From the NCBI RefSeq assembly GCF_003402535.2, contig NZ_AP025170.1, positions 806,001-870,000 on the forward strand: DNA of 64,000 bases, read 5' to 3'. Each line of letters opens with the position of its first letter. The first letter of the stretch is position 1. The position numbers and the translations under genes are program-made. Positions 45,768-55,748 of this stretch are shown here, piece after piece. Source of the stretch: Cupriavidus sp. P-10. Its GTDB lineage: Bacteria > Pseudomonadota > Gammaproteobacteria > Burkholderiales > Burkholderiaceae. The notes beneath the pieces are model-generated. The model ran no database searches. It saw only the letters and a list, made by a program, of their open reading frames with translations, and was not told the origin of the DNA.

Positions 45768-46567
45768 CGGACACCCGCGCGACCATCAGCGTGATCATCG
45801 TGGCGATGAACGAGGCGCACGATATTGGCGACTGTCTTGCCTCGGTGCGCGACTGGGCAACCGAGATGATCGTGTTCGATTCCGGCAGCACCGACGGCAC
45901 CCAGGACATCTGCCGCAGCTACGGCGCGCGGGTATTCGAGACGGACTGGCCGGGCGATGGCCCGCAGAAGAACCGCGCGCTCGACCAGGCTACCGGGGAG
46001 TGGGTGCTGTGTCTCGATGCCGACGAGCGTGTGGGCGATGAGTTGCGCGCCGAGATTTTTGCCGTGCTCGAAGGCCGTGCCCCTGAATCCTCGCACGTTG
46101 CCTATTCGATGCCCCGGCGCTCCAGCTTCTGCGGCCGTTTCATGAAGCACTCCGGATGGTGGCCGGACCGCATCACGCGCCTGTTCCTCCGTGGCAAGGG
46201 TCGCTTCACCGATGTGCGCACGCATACCCACATCGAGCTGCAGGGCACCACGGGGCGCCTCAGACACCCCATCATCCATATCAGCATCCCGACCCTGCAT
46301 GAAGCGCTGGACAAGAACAATGTCTATTCCAGCGAAGGCGCCAAGACCATGTATGAGCAGGGCAAGCGCTCTTCGCTCGCGAAGGCGATCGGGAAAGGCA
46401 TGTGGGCTTTCCTGCGCACTTATGTCTTCCGGCTGGGTGTGCTCGACGGCCCGGAAGGCTTCATGCTGGCCGTGGCGAACGCCGAGAGCACCTACTACCG
46501 CTATCTCAAGCTGATGCTGATGTGCAAGGCCGCAGACAAGGCGGCCCGGCAGGCATACACCGCCTAG
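45764..46567 (+). CDS. WaaE/KdtX-like LPS core glycosyltransferase (GT2)
   Basis: This 267-residue GT2 protein resembles the WaaE/KdtX group that adds glucose to heptose I of the LPS core. Motifs: TISVIIVAMNEAHDIGDCLA, EMIVFDSGSTDGTQDICRSY, LCLDADERVGDELRAEI (DXD as DADE) and the family segment RITRLFLRGKGRFTDVRTHT. It has no membrane helix but a positively charged C-terminal half. It is translationally coupled to the O-antigen ligase gene and shares a four-base stop-to-stop overlap with the convergent GT4 gene. The exact acceptor is inferred from similarity only. Confidence 0.85.
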   Translation: MTDTRATISVIIVAMNEAHDIGDCLASVRDWATEMIVFDSGSTDGTQDICRSYGARVFETDWPGDGPQKNRALDQATGEWVLCLDADERVGDELRAEIFAVLEGRAPESSHVAYSMPRRSSFCGRFMKHSGWWPDRITRLFLRGKGRFTDVRTHTHIELQGTTGRLRHPIIHISIPTLHEALDKNNVYSSEGAKTMYEQGKRSSLAKAIGKGMWAFLRTYVFRLGVLDGPEGFMLAVANAESTYYRYLKLMLMCKAADKAARQAYTA

Positions 46568-47601
46568 AACAGGCGCCGCAAGCCGTCCAGGTGGGCGGCC
46601 AGGCCAGGATCGTAGGCAATGTGGCGGAGCGGTTGCGCCACACGGGCGGTGCCGCTGGCGGCCCAGTCCGCCGCGGCTGCGAGCGCGGCCCGGATGCTGG
46701 CCGGCTCGGTACGCGAGAAGCGCCGCGAGACCTGGTCGTCCAGCACCTCCAGGCAGGAAATGTTGTCGGCCAGCAGTGCCGGCGTGCCGCACAGTACGGA
46801 TTCGATGGCAACCAGGCCGAATGGCTCATAGCTTGACGCCAGCACGGTGAAATCCGCGGCGCGGTATAGGTCCGCCATGTTCTTGCAATAGCCCAGTTCG
46901 CGTACGCCCGGCAACGAGCCATGCACCGCGCGCCCGGCCACCGCGATGACGCCGTTGATGCCACTGCCCGCGAGTGCCTCGGCGAGCGGCCGCAAGCCCT
47001 TGCGCTCGTGGTCCGACGAGGGGAAGAGGAATATCAGCTCGTCGCCAAACCCGAATTGTTTGCGCAATGCCGCCCGCGTAACGTCGTCTACGGGGCTGAA
47101 CCGCTCCGGGTCCACGGGAGGATAGAGCAGGGCAATCCTGGATTCCGGCAGGCCGTACAACGACTGCAGCTCCCCGGCCATCAGCTTCGAGTGGGCAACC
47201 ACATAGCGCGCGGCCTCGTAATGCCGGCTTTCCAGGGAAATCTGCGCGCGATCCCTGGACGTCGGGTTGCGCCCCGCAGTGCGCAGGAAGCCGCGATGGG
47301 TCCCGCCGCATACGGCGATGTCGGCCCCGACGATCCGGTTGCAGCCGATCAGCACGTCGCAGTGCCGATGGGCATTGCGCATGCCCCAGGAGAATGCCGC
47401 ATCCCGGAACCGGCCCGGCAGCCAACGGACGTGCACCGTATGGCGGTCTACCGCCCCGAATTCCGGCACATCGGTGTCGAATCGCCGGGCAAAGACGGCG
47501 GGGGGGTCGCCAGCAGCCAGCAGGCCGCGCACCAGGTCCAGCGCGTAGCGCTCAAAACCGCCGCCGCGGCCAAAGCGGTTGCAGGAAATTCCGATCTTCA
47601 T
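46564..47601 (-). CDS. GT4-family glycosyltransferase (WaaG-like)
   Basis: This 345-residue protein has the GT-B fold of family 4: an N-terminal Rossmann half beginning MKIGISCNRFGRGGGFERYA (the GGG loop of WaaG-type enzymes), and a C-terminal half with LFPSSDHERKGLRPLAEAL and the E-x7-E donor motif in SSYEPFGLVAIESVLCGTPA. WaaG-like enzymes add the first hexose to the LPS outer core. It is convergent with the WaaE-like gene and divergent from msbA, within the LPS block. The sugar transferred cannot be told. Confidence 0.85.
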   Translation of the reverse strand: MKIGISCNRFGRGGGFERYALDLVRGLLAAGDPPAVFARRFDTDVPEFGAVDRHTVHVRWLPGRFRDAAFSWGMRNAHRHCDVLIGCNRIVGADIAVCGGTHRGFLRTAGRNPTSRDRAQISLESRHYEAARYVVAHSKLMAGELQSLYGLPESRIALLYPPVDPERFSPVDDVTRAALRKQFGFGDELIFLFPSSDHERKGLRPLAEALAGSGINGVIAVAGRAVHGSLPGVRELGYCKNMADLYRAADFTVLASSYEPFGLVAIESVLCGTPALLADNISCLEVLDDQVSRRFSRTEPASIRAALAAAADWAASGTARVAQPLRHIAYDPGLAAHLDGLRRLF

Positions 47602-47674
47602 TCAGGGTTGATTCCGTTGACAGTCGGTCTGTTGCGGCTGCATGCCCGGAGGGTGTGCCGGGAGGGCAATCCAC

Positions 47675-47680
47675 TATAAT
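47675..47680 (+). promoter_or_regulatory. putative -10 element of msbA
   Basis: A perfect TATAAT in CACTATAATCGCG; predicted leader of about 185 nt before the TTG start of msbA. Confidence 0.5.
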
Positions 47681-47713
47681 CGCGTCTTTGCCATTTCCAG
47701 CCGGCAAAAGGTG

Positions 47714-47761
47714 CCGGGGGATGCCCCCGGAGCGGGCGTGCATGCGGCCGTGGCGCCGCAT
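47714..47761 (+). promoter_or_regulatory. two GC-rich hairpins in the msbA leader
   Basis: CCGGGGG/CCCCCGG with loop ATG (47714-47730) and ATGCGGC/GCCGCAT with a 6-base loop (47742-47761). Both are perfect 7-bp stems. No U-tract follows. Confidence 0.4.
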
Positions 47762-47872
47762 CAGGCGCTGCCGCGCACGGCCTCGCGTGCCGGGCGGCAC
47801 GAGTGCGCCATTGTACCTGCAGCCTTTGCAATGGCCGCCGGCATGTGGCGCTGAATCCTTTAAGGAGTCTTC

Positions 47873-49630
47873 TTGTCCAGTCTTCCGACTCAAGGTACGC
47901 CCTCGATGGCCACGCGGCTGTGGTCATACCTGCGTCCTGAGCTCCGTATCTTTGTGGCGGCGATCGTCGCGATGGCCGTGGTCGCGGCCAGCGAAGGCGT
48001 GATCCCCAAGGTCGTGAATGACCTGCTCGACAAGGGCTTCGGCGGCAGCTACGCCGGCACCCTGTGGCATGTCCCGGCCATCCTCACGGGCGTGGCGCTC
48101 ATCCGCGGCGTCGCGCAGTTCGCTTCCGGCTACCTGCTGAACCTGATCTCCAACCGCGTGCTGCTGAAGATGCGGATGCAGATGTTCGAGCGCATGCTGC
48201 ACGCGCCGGCAGCGTTCTATCACCGCAATACGGCGGCATCGCTGATCAACGCCGTGATTTTCGAAGTCAACCAGGTGCTGCAGATCCTGACCAGCGTGTT
48301 CATTACGTTGGTGCGCGATTCGCTCACTGTGGTCGCGCTGCTGATCTACCTGTTCTATACGAACTGGCGGCTGACGCTGATCGTGGCCGTGATCCTGCCG
48401 GTCATCGGCTACCTGATGTCAAAGATCAACCGGCGGCTGCGCAAGCTGAACCGGGACCACCAGACCTACACCAACAACGCTGCCTATGTGGTGGAAGAAG
48501 CCGCTGGCGGCTACAAGGTGGTCAAGCTGCATGGCGGCGAGGCGTACGAGCTGTCGCGCTTCCGTACCGTGGCTGAGCGGCTGAAGAATTACTCGATGCG
48601 CATGGCGGTGGCCGGCGGCCTGAACCAGCCGGTCACGGCATTCCTGGCGGCGCTGGCCCTGTCCGTGATCATCACCATTGCCATGGTGCAGGCGCAAGGC
48701 AACCAGACCACGGTGGGTGGCTTCACCGGCTTCGTGATGGCAATGCTGCTGCTGATCTCGCCGCTGAAGCACCTGACCGATATCAACCAGCCCCTGACCC
48801 GCGGCATCACTGCCGCCGAGATGATCTTCCGGCTGATCGACGAACCGGTCGAACCGCAGGATGGCGGCAAGGCGATCGGCCGGGCCCGCGGCGAACTCGC
48901 CCTCGAGGGCGTCGGCTTCCGCTATGGCGATGCTCCGCGCGCGGCGCTGGAAAACCTCGACCTGCGCGTAATGCCAGGTGAGGTGGTGGCGCTGGTTGGC
49001 CCGTCCGGCAGCGGCAAGACCACGCTGGTCAACCTGGTGCCGCGTTTTTTTGACCCGACGCAAGGGCGCATCCTGCTAGACGGCCTGCCGCTGCCGGAGC
49101 TGGCGCTGAAGGATCTGCGCGACCAGATCGCGTTCGTCAGCCAGGACGTCGTGTTGTTCAACGACACTGTCGCCAACAATGTGGCTTACGGGGCGCAGCC
49201 GGACGAAGAGGTAGACATGGCGCGCGTCGAGCAGGCGCTGGCGGCCGCCTACCTGACGGAGACCGTCAAGGGCCTGCCGGATGGCGTGAACACCAATATC
49301 GGCGACAACGGCATGAAGCTGTCCGGCGGCCAGCGTCAGCGCCTGGCGATTGCCCGCGCGTTGTACAAGGACGCGCCGATCCTGATCCTGGACGAGGCGA
49401 CTTCCGCGCTGGATTCGGAGTCCGAGCGCCAGGTGCAGGCGGCACTCGAGCAGTTGATGAAGGGGCGTACCACCCTGGTCATTGCCCACAGGCTCTCCAC
49501 CATCGAGAACGCCGACCGGATCGTCGTACTGGACCATGGCCGCGTGGCGGAGCAGGGCACGCACGACGAACTGCTCGCAGCCAACGGGCTCTATGCCGGG
49601 CTGCACCGGATCCAGTTCGCGACCCAATAA
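47873..49630 (+). CDS. msbA: lipid A export ATP-binding/permease protein
   Basis: MsbA flips core-lipid A across the inner membrane. It is a half-size ABC exporter of 585 residues: six membrane helices in the N-terminal 320 residues, then the ABC domain with Walker [13 protein letters not shown] (about 376-387), signature [19 protein letters not shown], Walker [19 protein letters not shown], and the H-loop in [16 protein letters not shown]. The start is TTG 47873, because a strong ribosome site TAAGGAGT lies five bases before it; the first in-frame ATG (47906) has none. It sits amid LPS genes. A terminator follows. Confidence 0.95.
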   Translation: MSSLPTQGTPSMATRLWSYLRPELRIFVAAIVAMAVVAASEGVIPKVVNDLLDKGFGGSYAGTLWHVPAILTGVALIRGVAQFASGYLLNLISNRVLLKMRMQMFERMLHAPAAFYHRNTAASLINAVIFEVNQVLQILTSVFITLVRDSLTVVALLIYLFYTNWRLTLIVAVILPVIGYLMSKINRRLRKLNRDHQTYTNNAAYVVEEAAGGYKVVKLHGGEAYELSRFRTVAERLKNYSMRMAVAGGLNQPVTAFLAALALSVIITIAMVQAQGNQTTVGGFTGFVMAMLLLISPLKHLTDINQPLTRGITAAEMIFRLIDEPVEPQDGGKAIGRARGELALEGVGFRYGDAPRAALENLDLRVMPGEVVALVGPSGSGKTTLVNLVPRFFDPTQGRILLDGLPLPELALKDLRDQIAFVSQDVVLFNDTVANNVAYGAQPDEEVDMARVEQALAAAYLTETVKGLPDGVNTNIGDNGMKLSGGQRQRLAIARALYKDAPILILDEATSALDSESERQVQAALEQLMKGRTTLVIAHRLSTIENADRIVVLDHGRVAEQGTHDELLAANGLYAGLHRIQFATQ

Positions 49631-49634
49631 CAAG

Positions 49635-49660
49635 AAAAGCCCGGCTTCCACCGGGCTTTT
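49635..49660. terminator. bidirectional terminator between msbA and waaC
   Basis: AAAAGCCCGG, loop CTTCCA, CCGGGCTTTT; serves msbA and, on the other strand, the convergent heptosyltransferase gene. Confidence 0.92.
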
Positions 49661-49679
49661 CGCTAACTACTGCTTGCGC

Positions 49680-50666
49680 TCAGTTGAGCGAAGTGACCGG
49701 CGGTTGCACGCCCATGACTTCGTCGATCGCGGCCAGCACCGCGGCGCGCGTCGGAATATCGCCGTGGCCGCCAAGCGAAACGGCACGCCCGGGCGCACTG
49801 ACGCCGTACAGGTGACGGGAAGTGGTAGTGAAGAGGATCACGGTCGGGCGGCGCAGTGCGTCGGCAATATGCACGAAGCCTGTGTCCATGCCGACCACCA
49901 GCGAGGCCTTGCCTGTCATCTGGGCCACGCCCGTGATGCTCAGGCGCGGCATGACCTCGGCGCCTGGTACGCCGGCGGCAATGGTCTCCGCTTCCTTGCG
50001 CTCGGCCTCGTTACCCCACGGCACCAGCACGCGCAGGCCCCGCGCGGCAATCGCATTGCCCACGCTGATCCAGTCCGCCACCGGCCATTTCTTTTCCTCG
50101 CTCGACGTGGCGTGGAACAGCATGGCATAGGGCCCCTTGTCAGCCGGCGCCGGCGTGTCCGGCGGCATGACAAGGCCGTAGTCCATGTCGTCGCTCAGTG
50201 CAAAGCCGAACGCGCGGCTGACGGCGCGGCGCATCCGCTGCCGGGAGGAATCCGCATCGATGTGCGGGGCGAAGATGTGGTTGTAGGCGAAGCGCGCACC
50301 ACTTTCCCCCAGCTCCTCGACCGGGTAGCCGTAACGATGGCGCGTACGCGCCAGGAACGACACGATGGCGCTCTTGTAGACGCCATGGACATCCAGCACC
50401 GCATCGTATTTCTCGCGCCGCAGTTCGCGCAGCGCGTTGAAGATCTCGCGCAGGCCAGCCCAGCTGCGCTTTTTCTTGAAGCCGCGCAGTGGGGCGGCAA
50501 TGACGCGTTCGATGCTAGGGTTCCAGCGCGGCACATCGGCGCAGTAGGAATCCGCGATCCAGTCGATCTTCACGCCGGGAAAGGCCCGCTGCAGGTCAGC
50601 GACCAGCGGCTGGGTGAACACCATGTCGCCCAGCGAGGTCAGCTTGACGATGAGAATACGTTTCAT
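49680..50666 (-). CDS. waaC: LPS heptosyltransferase I
   Basis: WaaC adds the first heptose to Kdo2-lipid A from ADP-heptose. This is a GT-B, family 9 protein of 328 residues: MKRILIVKLTSLGDMVFTQP, the AHDEAL-type segments, DVHGVYKSAIVSFLARTRHR and the C-terminal ADP-heptose site with TGKASLVVGMDTGFVHIADA. WaaC is preferred over WaaF because of the KLTSLGD start and overall length, but the assignment rests on pattern only. It consumes the product of the hldE1-hldD pathway at 15-17 kb. ATG 50666 begins the conserved part. It is divergent from the AhpD-like gene. Confidence 0.9.
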   Translation of the reverse strand: MKRILIVKLTSLGDMVFTQPLVADLQRAFPGVKIDWIADSYCADVPRWNPSIERVIAAPLRGFKKKRSWAGLREIFNALRELRREKYDAVLDVHGVYKSAIVSFLARTRHRYGYPVEELGESGARFAYNHIFAPHIDADSSRQRMRRAVSRAFGFALSDDMDYGLVMPPDTPAPADKGPYAMLFHATSSEEKKWPVADWISVGNAIAARGLRVLVPWGNEAERKEAETIAAGVPGAEVMPRLSITGVAQMTGKASLVVGMDTGFVHIADALRRPTVILFTTTSRHLYGVSAPGRAVSLGGHGDIPTRAAVLAAIDEVMGVQPPVTSLN

Positions 50667-50875
50667 CGGGAAGAGATAGCGCACGCGAGTGGGGGCGCTT
50701 GCCTGGTTCAGGAAGGGACGTAGTATGCCTTATCCTGCGGACATCTGGTTCTGCGATGCATGAGCAACATGGTGCCGGGCCCCGTGCCGGGGATCCGGTA
50801 GACTTTGAAGCACCACCCAGTACAGACATTAGGGACGACAAAGTCGACGAAAACGCATCGCCAACAGGAGACACC

Positions 50876-51550
50876 ATGCCCGACACCGCTTTGGCCATCA
50901 GCCGCTATCCCGTTCCCGCCCTGAAAGACCTCCCCGACGACATCCGCGCCCGCATCCTGGAAGTCCAGGACAAGGCTGGCTTTGTCCCCAATGTCTTTCT
51001 GGCGCTGGCACACCGCCCCGACGAATTCCGCGCCTTTTTTGCCTATCACGACGCGCTGATGCTGAAGGAGGGCGGGCTGACCAAGGGCGAGCGCGAGATG
51101 ATCGTGGTGGCGACTTCCGGTGCCAACCAGTGCCTGTATTGCGTGGTCGCGCATGGCGCGATCCTGCGGATCTACGAGAAGAAGCCGCTGGTGGCGGACC
51201 AGGTCGCGGTGAACTACATGAAAGCCGACATCCCGCCGCGCCAGCGGGCCATGCTCGATTTTGCGATGAAGGTGTGCAAGGCGTCGCATGAAGTCGGCGA
51301 CGCGGATTTTGCGGCGCTGCGCGAGCATGGGTTTTCCGACGAAGACGCGTGGGACATCGCCGCGATCACCGCGTTCTTCGGCTTGTCGAACCGGATGGCC
51401 AACACCATCAGCATGCGCCCGAACGATGAGTTCTACCTGATGGGCCGCGTGCCGAAGGGGCGAAGTAGGCAGCGCGCCGGAGAAGCTCAGCGCACCTCGG
51501 CGCAGTTCCCGCTCTTGGGATCGAACAGCACCGGCCAGGCCTGCTCGTAG
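50876..51550 (+). CDS. peroxidase-related AhpD-fold protein with an odd C-terminal end
   Basis: The first 195 residues are a peroxidase-related carboxymuconolactone-decarboxylase-like protein of the AhpD fold: the active-site cysteines and histidine lie in QCLYCVVAHGAILR, and GLTKGEREMIVVATSGANQ, MLDFAMKVCKASHEVGDADF and FFGLSNRMANTISMRPNDEF are typical. The normal family ends near FYLMGRVPKG; here the frame runs on for another 28 residues, which overlap 64 bases of the convergent lipoprotein-like gene and look random. Either the stop was lost or there is a late frameshift. ATG follows ACAGGAGACACC. Confidence 0.85.
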   Translation: MPDTALAISRYPVPALKDLPDDIRARILEVQDKAGFVPNVFLALAHRPDEFRAFFAYHDALMLKEGGLTKGEREMIVVATSGANQCLYCVVAHGAILRIYEKKPLVADQVAVNYMKADIPPRQRAMLDFAMKVCKASHEVGDADFAALREHGFSDEDAWDIAAITAFFGLSNRMANTISMRPNDEFYLMGRVPKGRSRQRAGEAQRTSAQFPLLGSNSTGQACS

Positions 51551-52002
51551 ATGCCCGGGGTGCAGTACTTCTCGCAGCGGTTATGCGCCAGGGTCACGCG
51601 GCGCGGATCCTGCCACACCAGCAGCTTGCACTGGCTGCCGTCGATGGCCTGGAGTTCGATGTGCGGCGTGGTGCGGACCTGGCGGAACTGGACCAGGTTG
51701 AACTCGCAACTGCCGCGCCGCGACACCCACAGTTTCCACCTCAACGCCTCCACCTTGTTGGCGGTGACGTCCATCAGCGCGTCCTCGCGGAAGCCGTCTT
51801 CCTCGGTGCGCTTGCATGCGCCGGCAATGGTAATGGTCTTGGCTGCGATCGGCGCCGCGCGTGCCTTTGGGGGCGGCGGTGCTTCGGCAACTGGCGCGGC
51901 TGGGCGCGGCGGCGGTGGCCGGTACTGGGCGATTGGCAGCGGCACGCAGGCGGTGCCCACCAGGACGGCCAGCAAACAGGCCCCATGTTTCGTGGCGTTC
52001 AT
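51487..52002 (-). CDS. lipoprotein-like secreted hypothetical protein with six or more cysteines
   Basis: A 171-residue protein with an export signal (HGACLLAVLVGTAC), where GTAC is an imperfect lipobox, a Pro-rich linker (YRPPPPRPAAPVAEAPPPPK) and a C-terminal domain with paired cysteines (CKRTEED, CEFN, CKLL, CEKYC, CAEV) that suggest disulfides in the periplasm. I do not recognise the family. ATG follows GAAGGAGTCCGGC. It lies after rng on the same strand but 98 bases away, so it may be a separate unit. Confidence 0.7.
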   Translation of the reverse strand: MNATKHGACLLAVLVGTACVPLPIAQYRPPPPRPAAPVAEAPPPPKARAAPIAAKTITIAGACKRTEEDGFREDALMDVTANKVEALRWKLWVSRRGSCEFNLVQFRQVRTTPHIELQAIDGSQCKLLVWQDPRRVTLAHNRCEKYCTPGIYEQAWPVLFDPKSGNCAEVR

Positions 52003-52100
52003 GCCGGACTCCTTCTCGCACCCTCAACCTTCGCTTAGTTATAGCGGATCGACGACGAATAAGGAGTAGGACCATCCCGCAGCCTGGCGTCAGGCCAGGA

Positions 52101-53567
<1,467 letters not shown>

Positions 53568-53656
53568 AGCGGTGAAACGCGGTCGCCGGTGGTCCGGCGG
53601 TATTGGGGTTGCCCGGCGCGGCCGGGTCTTGTCCTGGGCGGCGGCGTGGCCGGGGC

Positions 53657-54259
53657 TCAGAACCGCAGGCGGGCCTGGCGAAGTAACGCCGCCGTCTCAA
53701 ACAAGGGCAAGCCCATGATACCTGAATAGCTGCCCGCGATCCGCTCGACGAACTCGGCCGCGCGGCCCTGGATGCCGTACGCGCCGGCCTTGCCCAGCGG
53801 CTCGCCGCTGACGACATAGCGGTCGATCTCGTCCGGCCGCATCGGGCGGAAGGTCACTTCGGAGACGGACAGCGCGTGGTGCATGCCCAGGGTGGAGACC
53901 ACCGTGACCGCCGTGAGCACCCGGTGCGTACTGCCGGACAGCGCGGCCAGCATGGCCTGCGCATCGGCGGCATCGTCGGGTTTGCCGAGGATTCGTCCGC
54001 CCAGGCAGACGGTGGTGTCGGAGGTGAGCACGGGCGCGTCGGGCAGGGCGCGGCGCTCGCGGCGGCGCAGCGCGGCTTCGGCCTTCAGCGCGCAGACGCG
54101 CTGTACGTAGTCGTCGGGGGTTTCGCCGGGCAGGACGGCTTCCAGCGCTTCGGCGTCCTCGTCGTCATTGGCAAGCAGCAGCTCGTAGCGTACGCCCAGC
54201 TGGGTCAGCAATTCGCGTCGGCGCGGGCTTTGGGAGGCGAGGTAGAGATAGTCGTGCAT
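53657..54259 (-). CDS. maf: Maf-family nucleoside triphosphate pyrophosphatase
   Basis: Maf hydrolyses non-canonical or dTTP/UTP nucleotides to monophosphates. The 200 residues begin [18 protein letters not shown] and contain [18 protein letters not shown] (the conserved SDT with metal aspartate) and the end [18 protein letters not shown]. The Maf-1 (dTTP/UTP) type is likely from GAYGIQG. ATG 54259 begins [11 protein letters not shown]; the frame stays open upstream but is non-conserved. It lies between rlmH and rng. Confidence 0.94.
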   Translation of the reverse strand: MHDYLYLASQSPRRRELLTQLGVRYELLLANDDEDAEALEAVLPGETPDDYVQRVCALKAEAALRRRERRALPDAPVLTSDTTVCLGGRILGKPDDAADAQAMLAALSGSTHRVLTAVTVVSTLGMHHALSVSEVTFRPMRPDEIDRYVVSGEPLGKAGAYGIQGRAAEFVERIAGSYSGIMGLPLFETAALLRQARLRF

Positions 54260-54339
54260 CGCGGCAGGCGGGGTCGGGGCTGCCGGCGGCAGGCGGGCCG
54301 GCAGTGGCGTGAATTGTAACGCCCGCGGCGGCCGGCTTT

Positions 54340-54363
54340 CGGGCAACTTCCCGGGCAACTTCC
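54340..54363. repeat. tandem 12-bp duplication between rlmH and maf
   Basis: CGGGCAACTTCC occurs twice head to tail and a third copy starts (CGGG). It lies in the maf-rlmH intergenic region, upstream of maf. Confidence 0.6.
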
Positions 54364-54374
54364 CGGGTACCGTA

Positions 54375-54854
54375 TCAGGCGCGGTGGTAAGGGTGGTTCT
54401 GCGTGACCGACCAGGCCCGGTACAGCTGTTCGGCCAGCAGCACGCGCACCATGCCGTGCGGCAGCGTCAGGCTGGACAGGCGGATCAGCGTACTGGCACG
54501 CGCCTTCAGCGCGGGGTCGAGTCCATCGGCGCCGCCGATCAGGAAGGCGACATCGCCGCCTTCGCGCTGCCAGTCAGTCAGCTGCGCAGCCAGTTGCACG
54601 GTGGTGAAGTCGCGGCCGCGTTCATCCAGCGCGACAATCCGGCATTGCTTCGACAGCGAGCCCAGCACGGCCTCGATGCGCGCGGCTTCGCGCTGCATCA
54701 CGGTGGTGGCGTTGTTACTGGACGAGCGGGCTTCAGGCTTGACCTCGCGCAGCTCGATGCGCAGCTCGGGCGGCATGCGCTTGGCGTACTCGGTGAAGCC
54801 GGTTTCGATCCAGGCGGGCATCTTGTGGCCGACGGCCACGATCACCAGTTGCAT
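54375..54854 (-). CDS. rlmH: 23S rRNA (pseudouridine1915-N3)-methyltransferase
   Basis: RlmH methylates pseudouridine 1915 in helix 69 of assembled ribosomes. It is a SPOUT-knot protein of 159 residues: [20 protein letters not shown], the knot segment [17 protein letters not shown] and [20 protein letters not shown], then [12 protein letters not shown] at the end. All are diagnostic and the length is normal. It is 48 bases from rsfS, the usual neighbour. Confidence 0.97.
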   Translation of the reverse strand: MQLVIVAVGHKMPAWIETGFTEYAKRMPPELRIELREVKPEARSSSNNATTVMQREAARIEAVLGSLSKQCRIVALDERGRDFTTVQLAAQLTDWQREGGDVAFLIGGADGLDPALKARASTLIRLSSLTLPHGMVRVLLAEQLYRAWSVTQNHPYHRA

Positions 54855-54902
54855 GAGGCGGTATGCGCGGCGCGGCCATCAGATGGCCGCGCGCCGTGCG
54901 GA

Positions 54903-55685
54903 TCAGGCCGAGCGGGTGGCGCGCTTGCGCGCGGCCGGCTTGGCTGCCGCGGTCTTGCCGGCAGTCTTGGCGGCGGTCTTGGTGGCCGTTTTAGTTGCGG
55001 TCTTGGTTGCCGTCTTAGTTGCCGTCTTGGTAGCGGTCTTGCGTGCCGTGGTGCCGGCGGCAGTCTTGCGCGGCGCTGCGGCGCGGGTGCCAGCCGTCTT
55101 GGTGGCGGCGGTCTTGGTAGCCGTCTTGGTCGCGGTCTTGCGGGCCGGCTTGCGGATCGTGGCGATGGCGTCCGGGTCGGTATCCTCGTGCCCCATCGGC
55201 GGCGACGGCTCCTTCATGCCTTCGGGCAGGCGGGCCAGCGCCGGGCGCAGGCTGCTGGCACGGCGCGTGCCGCGCGCGGCCGGGACTTCGTCCTCGTCTT
55301 CGTCCATCGGCTCGCTGGCCTTGGCCAGGCTGCGGGCGCCGGTGGTCAGCTTCATGCGCACCGGCTTGTCGCCCCAGATTTCTTCCAGGTTGTAGTACAG
55401 GCGCAACTGCGGCTGCAGGATGTGGACCACGGCGTCGCCGCAATCGACCAGCACCCATTCGCCGGTTTCCAGGCCCTCGACCGCCACGATATGGCCGCCG
55501 GCATCCTTCACCGTATCCCGCACCGAAGCCGCAAGCGCCTTGGTCTGGCGATTGGACGTCCCGCTGGCAATCACCACCCGGTCGAACAGCTCGGTCAGGT
55601 GGCTGGTGTCGTACACCTTGATGTCCTGCGCTTTGACATCCTCGAGGCCGTCGACGATGGCGCGTTGCAGTTTACGAATATCCAT
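54903..55685 (-). CDS. rsfS: ribosomal silencing factor RsfS with a histone-H1-like KTAT-repeat tail
   Basis: RsfS binds L14 and blocks subunit joining when nutrients are scarce. Residues 1 to about 118 are the full domain: IVDGLEDVKAQDIKVYDTSH, LFDRVVIASGTSNRQTKALA, GLETGEWVLVDCGDAVVHIL and YYNLEEIWGD. E. coli RsfS ends about there. The next 140 residues are unusual: an acidic linker (DEDEDEVPAARG) and then a basic, Lys/Thr/Ala-rich tail with KTAT and KTAA repeats in two blocks, ending RKRATRSA. Such tails occur in bacterial H1-like and AlgP-like proteins. The tail is coded by short tandem repeats and may vary between strains. nadD starts 64 bases before it. Confidence 0.94.
   Translation of the reverse strand: MDIRKLQRAIVDGLEDVKAQDIKVYDTSHLTELFDRVVIASGTSNRQTKALAASVRDTVKDAGGHIVAVEGLETGEWVLVDCGDAVVHILQPQLRLYYNLEEIWGDKPVRMKLTTGARSLAKASEPMDEDEDEVPAARGTRRASSLRPALARLPEGMKEPSPPMGHEDTDPDAIATIRKPARKTATKTATKTAATKTAGTRAAAPRKTAAGTTARKTATKTATKTATKTATKTATKTAAKTAGKTAAAKPAARKRATRSA
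54955..55040 (-). repeat. 12-bp tandem repeat coding KTAT units in rsfS
   Basis: The minus strand codes KTAT about five times in a row, with units of 12 bases differing mainly at wobble positions. A shorter block lies at about 55095-55145. Slippage between units would change tail length in frame. Confidence 0.8.
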
Positions 55686-55748
55686 GGTGTCTTCTTGTTC
55701 AGCTGAGATCGGTTGGGTGGTGGTGGGCGCCGGGTTTGCTCAACCCGG

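Noticed and set aside
47642..47872. Possible small genes on either strand in the msbA leader
   Set aside because: No ribosome sites and random-looking peptides; the region is better explained as a structured 5' leader.
54903..55150. Repeats in the rsfS tail as a CRISPR array
   Set aside because: Units are 12 bases, in frame, without unique spacers, and code for KTAT.
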